The notes under the pieces were generated by a model. The model saw only the letters and a program-made list of their open reading frames with translations, did not search any database and had not been told where the DNA came from. A stretch of DNA of 7,057 nucleotides from an uncultured Eubacteriales bacterium. Lineage in GTDB: Bacteria > Bacillota > Clostridia > Oscillospirales > Acutalibacteraceae. This document shows positions 5,447 to 7,057 of this stretch, piece by piece. Within the stretch, counting starts at the first letter, position 1; each line of letters begins with the position of its first letter. Where the stretch lies: contig ONSE01000105.1 of assembly GCA_900320415.1 (NCBI GenBank), forward strand, positions 1 to 7,057, in the 5' to 3' direction. The translations under genes and the position numbers were made by a program.

Positions 5447-5626
5447 GTACGCCGTACAGGCGAAAAAACAGACTTTGAGAGGTGAAATCCGAATGGACGC
5501 TGACGGAAATTCAGGCGCAGTCCCACGACGAAGCAAACGCGGACGGAACGCGTTCAGCGGATGGCACTGACACGGCTTCGTCATCGGACACGTCTTTCCA
5601 CAACGCGATAAGGAGGAGGAAGGACT
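5447..5626 (+). promoter_or_regulatory. Structured mgtE mRNA leader, candidate cis-regulatory RNA
   Basis: The leader is rich in local pairing. GGAC (5495-5498) pairs with GTCC (5520-5523), enclosing CTGA/TCAG (5500-5503 with 5511-5514). GACGAAGC (5527-5534) pairs with GCTTCGTC (5575-5582), enclosing AACGCG/CGCGTT (5536-5541 with 5549-5554) and a short CAG/CTG arm, which makes a three-way junction. Near the gene, GTCTTTCC (5592-5599) can pair with GGAAGGAC (5618-5625) with one G-U, placing AGGAGG in the loop and blocking the bases just before the ATG. MgtE genes are often under Mg2+-sensing M-box control, but the M-box core is not clearly present; AGGTGA..TCC near 5481 is only a weak resemblance. 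No intrinsic terminator is seen, so control, if any, would be at translation. Confidence 0.45.
5493..5570 (+). CDS. Possible 25-codon upstream ORF in the mgtE leader
   Basis: ATG at 5493 to TGA at 5570 encodes a 25-residue peptide starting MDADGNSGAVP, with a basic centre (RRSKRGR) and ending GWH. GAGAGG (5477-5482) lies ten bases upstream, a plausible but not ideal ribosome binding site. Its reading frame spans one arm of the leader's three-way junction, so ribosome movement here would change the fold. Leader peptides control Mg2+ transporter genes elsewhere (mgtL of Salmonella mgtA), but this peptide is unrelated in sequence. It may be non-coding by chance. Confidence 0.28.
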   Translation: MDADGNSGAVPRRSKRGRNAFSGWH

Positions 5627-6994
5627 ATGGTTCAGGTGAACGTAACGCTTACGGAAACCATCAAGAAGCTGCTCGACGAGAAGAAATACAGCACCCTCAG
5701 GGACATTCTCACCACCATGATGCCGTTTGATATCGCGGCGGTGTTCAGAGAGCTTCAGGACGAAAAAACACCGATATTGTTCCGCATCCTGCCCAAGGAG
5801 CTGGCGGCGGAAACCTTCGTCGAGATGGACGAGGAAACCCAGGAATTTTTGATCCACGGCTTCAGCGACAGCGAGCTCAAGGAGATCGTTGACGAGCTGT
5901 TTGTCGATGACGCGGTGGATCTGATCGAAGAAATGCCTGCCAATGTTGTCAAGAGGATCCTCAGGCAGGCGGACAAGCAGACGAGGCGCGAGATCAACGA
6001 GCTTTTAAAATATCCCGAGGACAGCGCGGGCTCGATCATGACGACGGAGTTCATCTCCCTGCGCCCCGACATGACAGCGGAAATGGCGATCAAGCGCATC
6101 CGCCGCACGGGTGTGGACAAGGAAACCATCTACACCTGCTATGTCAACGATGACAACAACAAGCTGATCGGCATCACCACGGTCAAGGATCTTCTCCTTG
6201 CCGAGGACGACAGACCCGTGCGCGAGCTGATGGAGGAAAACGTGATTTCCGTCCACACCCTCGCCGACCAGGAGGAGGTTGCCACGCTCTTCTCCAACTA
6301 CGACTTTCTCGCCCTGCCCGTTGTGGACAACGAGCAGAGGATCGTGGGCATCGTCACGATCGACGACGCGATCGACGTTATCCGCGAGGAGGCGACCGAG
6401 GATATCGAAAAGATGGCGGCGGTCCTGCCGTCCGACAAGCCCTATATGCGCACGAGCGTCTGGGGCATCTACAAAAAGCGTGTGCCGTGGCTTTTGGTGC
6501 TCATGCTCTCCGCCACGTTCACGAGCACGATCATCTCCTCTTTTGACGGAATGCTCGCGAGCGTGATCATTCTCTCGTCGTTTATCCCCATGATCACAGG
6601 CTCGGGCGGCAACGCGGGCTCGCAGGCTTCGGTGTCTGTCATCCGCGCCCTCTCGCTCGGCGAGATAGAATTCAAAAGTATGTTCAAGGTGCTCTGGAAG
6701 GAGCTGCGCGTCGCGCTCCTCTGCGGCGTCACCCTTGCCGCCGCGAATTTCATCAAGCTGCTGCTCTTCGATTTGCGCGGACACGAAAACGGCGTTCTCA
6801 TCGCGCTGGTCGTGTCGCTCACGCTGGTGGGCACGATCGTTATGGCGAAAATCGTCGGTTCAAGCCTTCCGCTCCTCTCGAGCAAGATCGGTCTTGACCC
6901 CGCAGTGATGGCGAACCCGCTGATCTCCACGGTCTGCGACTCGCTTTCGCTGCTCATCTATTTCGGCGTGGCGTCCCTGATGCTGGAGCTGTAG
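5627..6994 (+). CDS. mgtE: Magnesium transporter MgtE
   Basis: 455 aa, normal length for the family. It forms a homodimeric Mg2+ channel in the inner membrane, gated by cytosolic Mg2+. Residues ~5-130 are the helical N domain, ending in the typical LKYPEDSAGSIMTTE. Two CBS domains follow, ~137-195 (ETIYTCYV, LIGITTVKDLL) and ~200-258 (VISVHTLADQEEVATLFSNYDFLALPVVD is split over positions 206-234; then IVGIVTIDDAIDVI). The connecting plug helix ~258-283 contains EEATEDIEKMAA. About five membrane helices span ~285-455, including the signature ITGSGGNAGSQ (323-333) and LDPAVMANPL (423-432), with D438 at the place of the pore Asp known from Thermus MgtE. The start is set by the ATG after an excellent AGGAGGAGGAAGG stretch (5611-5623), with an in-frame stop at 5609. 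It is monocistronic, with its own promoter, long leader and terminator. Mg2+ is the main substrate; Co2+ can also pass in relatives. Confidence 0.97.
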   Translation: MVQVNVTLTETIKKLLDEKKYSTLRDILTTMMPFDIAAVFRELQDEKTPILFRILPKELAAETFVEMDEETQEFLIHGFSDSELKEIVDELFVDDAVDLIEEMPANVVKRILRQADKQTRREINELLKYPEDSAGSIMTTEFISLRPDMTAEMAIKRIRRTGVDKETIYTCYVNDDNNKLIGITTVKDLLLAEDDRPVRELMEENVISVHTLADQEEVATLFSNYDFLALPVVDNEQRIVGIVTIDDAIDVIREEATEDIEKMAAVLPSDKPYMRTSVWGIYKKRVPWLLVLMLSATFTSTIISSFDGMLASVIILSSFIPMITGSGGNAGSQASVSVIRALSLGEIEFKSMFKVLWKELRVALLCGVTLAAANFIKLLLFDLRGHENGVLIALVVSLTLVGTIVMAKIVGSSLPLLSSKIGLDPAVMANPLISTVCDSLSLLIYFGVASLMLEL

Positions 6995-7031
6995 GGACCT
7001 TTTCGGCGGATTGCTTTTTCAGCAGCCGGTT

Positions 7032-7057
7032 ACGGGCGGGTTTACCGCCCGTTTTTT
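7032..7057 (+). terminator. Rho-independent terminator after mgtE
   Basis: An 8-bp GC-rich stem, ACGGGCGG (7032-7039) with CCGCCCGT (7045-7052), a 5-nt loop, and a T-run reaching the window edge. It lies 37 bases after the mgtE stop codon. Confidence 0.9.

Larger units (their letters stand above)
5353..5453. promoter_or_regulatory. Mirrored 11-bp elements at two divergent transcription starts
   Basis: GGCGTACACAT at 5353-5363 and ATGTGTACGCC at 5443-5453 are exact reverse complements. Read in the direction of each transcript, both give ATGTGTACGCC two to three bases after the -10 box, covering each predicted start site. The pair is centred at 5403. A second inverted repeat, AACGAA-N6-TTCGTT (5396-5413), is almost concentric, lies between the two -35 boxes and overlaps the mgtE-side -35. 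The plus-side copy also forms TGTAC-GCC-GTACA (5446-5458). The likely meaning is operators for one regulator, or a shared 5' mRNA element. Confidence 0.55.

Noticed and set aside
5482..5730. GTG-started 82-codon ORF overlapping the mgtE leader and 5' end
   Set aside because: It has a poor start context and low-complexity content, and it runs out of frame into mgtE. The ATG ORF at 5493 is the better small-ORF candidate.
6005..6784. 259-codon minus-strand ORF opposite mgtE
   Set aside because: It is an Arg/Asp/His-rich antisense shadow of a clear MgtE gene.

Overview
The window looks like ordinary chromosome from a GC-rich Clostridia (Firmicutes), most likely an Oscillospiraceae/Ruminococcaceae-type gut anaerobe. 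This rests on the Firmicutes-style MgtE and long U32 protein, the zapA-U32 gene pair, strong AGGAGG-type ribosome binding sites, and high-GC genes separated by AT-rich promoters. The genus is an inference. I see no rRNA, tRNA, CRISPR array, prophage or complete insertion sequence.

Left part (1-3345, all minus strand): a long ZapA-like cell-division protein and an RlhA-like U32 protein overlap by 14 bases and share a clear promoter at 3317-3345. Downstream of them lies dut (dUTPase), with its own strong ribosome binding site and a weaker candidate promoter. The last ~50 codons of the U32 gene and the gap before dut (about 480-780) are far AT-richer than the surroundings. This stretch carries two perfect DnaA-box matches plus near matches.

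Middle part (3346-4671): a free-standing small RNA of about 160 nt, not recognised as any known family, has its own promoter (3460-3488) and a textbook terminator (3626-3656). A second promoter (3684-3712) then drives a DEDDh 3'-5' exonuclease with an unusual C-terminal extension that resembles a NUMOD1/IENR1 DNA-binding module. The exonuclease ends at a strong terminator, followed by a 60-bp MITE-like element with 18-bp inverted ends and TACA on both sides.

Right part (4675-7057): a four-helix membrane protein with a charged, acid-ended cytosolic tail is transcribed divergently from mgtE, a Mg2+ channel/transporter. The two promoters carry the same 11-bp sequence, ATGTGTACGCC, in mirror orientation at their start sites, which suggests one regulator controls both genes. 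The mgtE mRNA has a ~180-nt structured leader with a possible 25-codon upstream ORF and a hairpin around the ribosome binding site. The gene closes with a terminator at the window edge.

Most novel-looking candidates: the orphan small RNA, the mgtE leader with its mirrored promoter element, and the MITE-like repeat.
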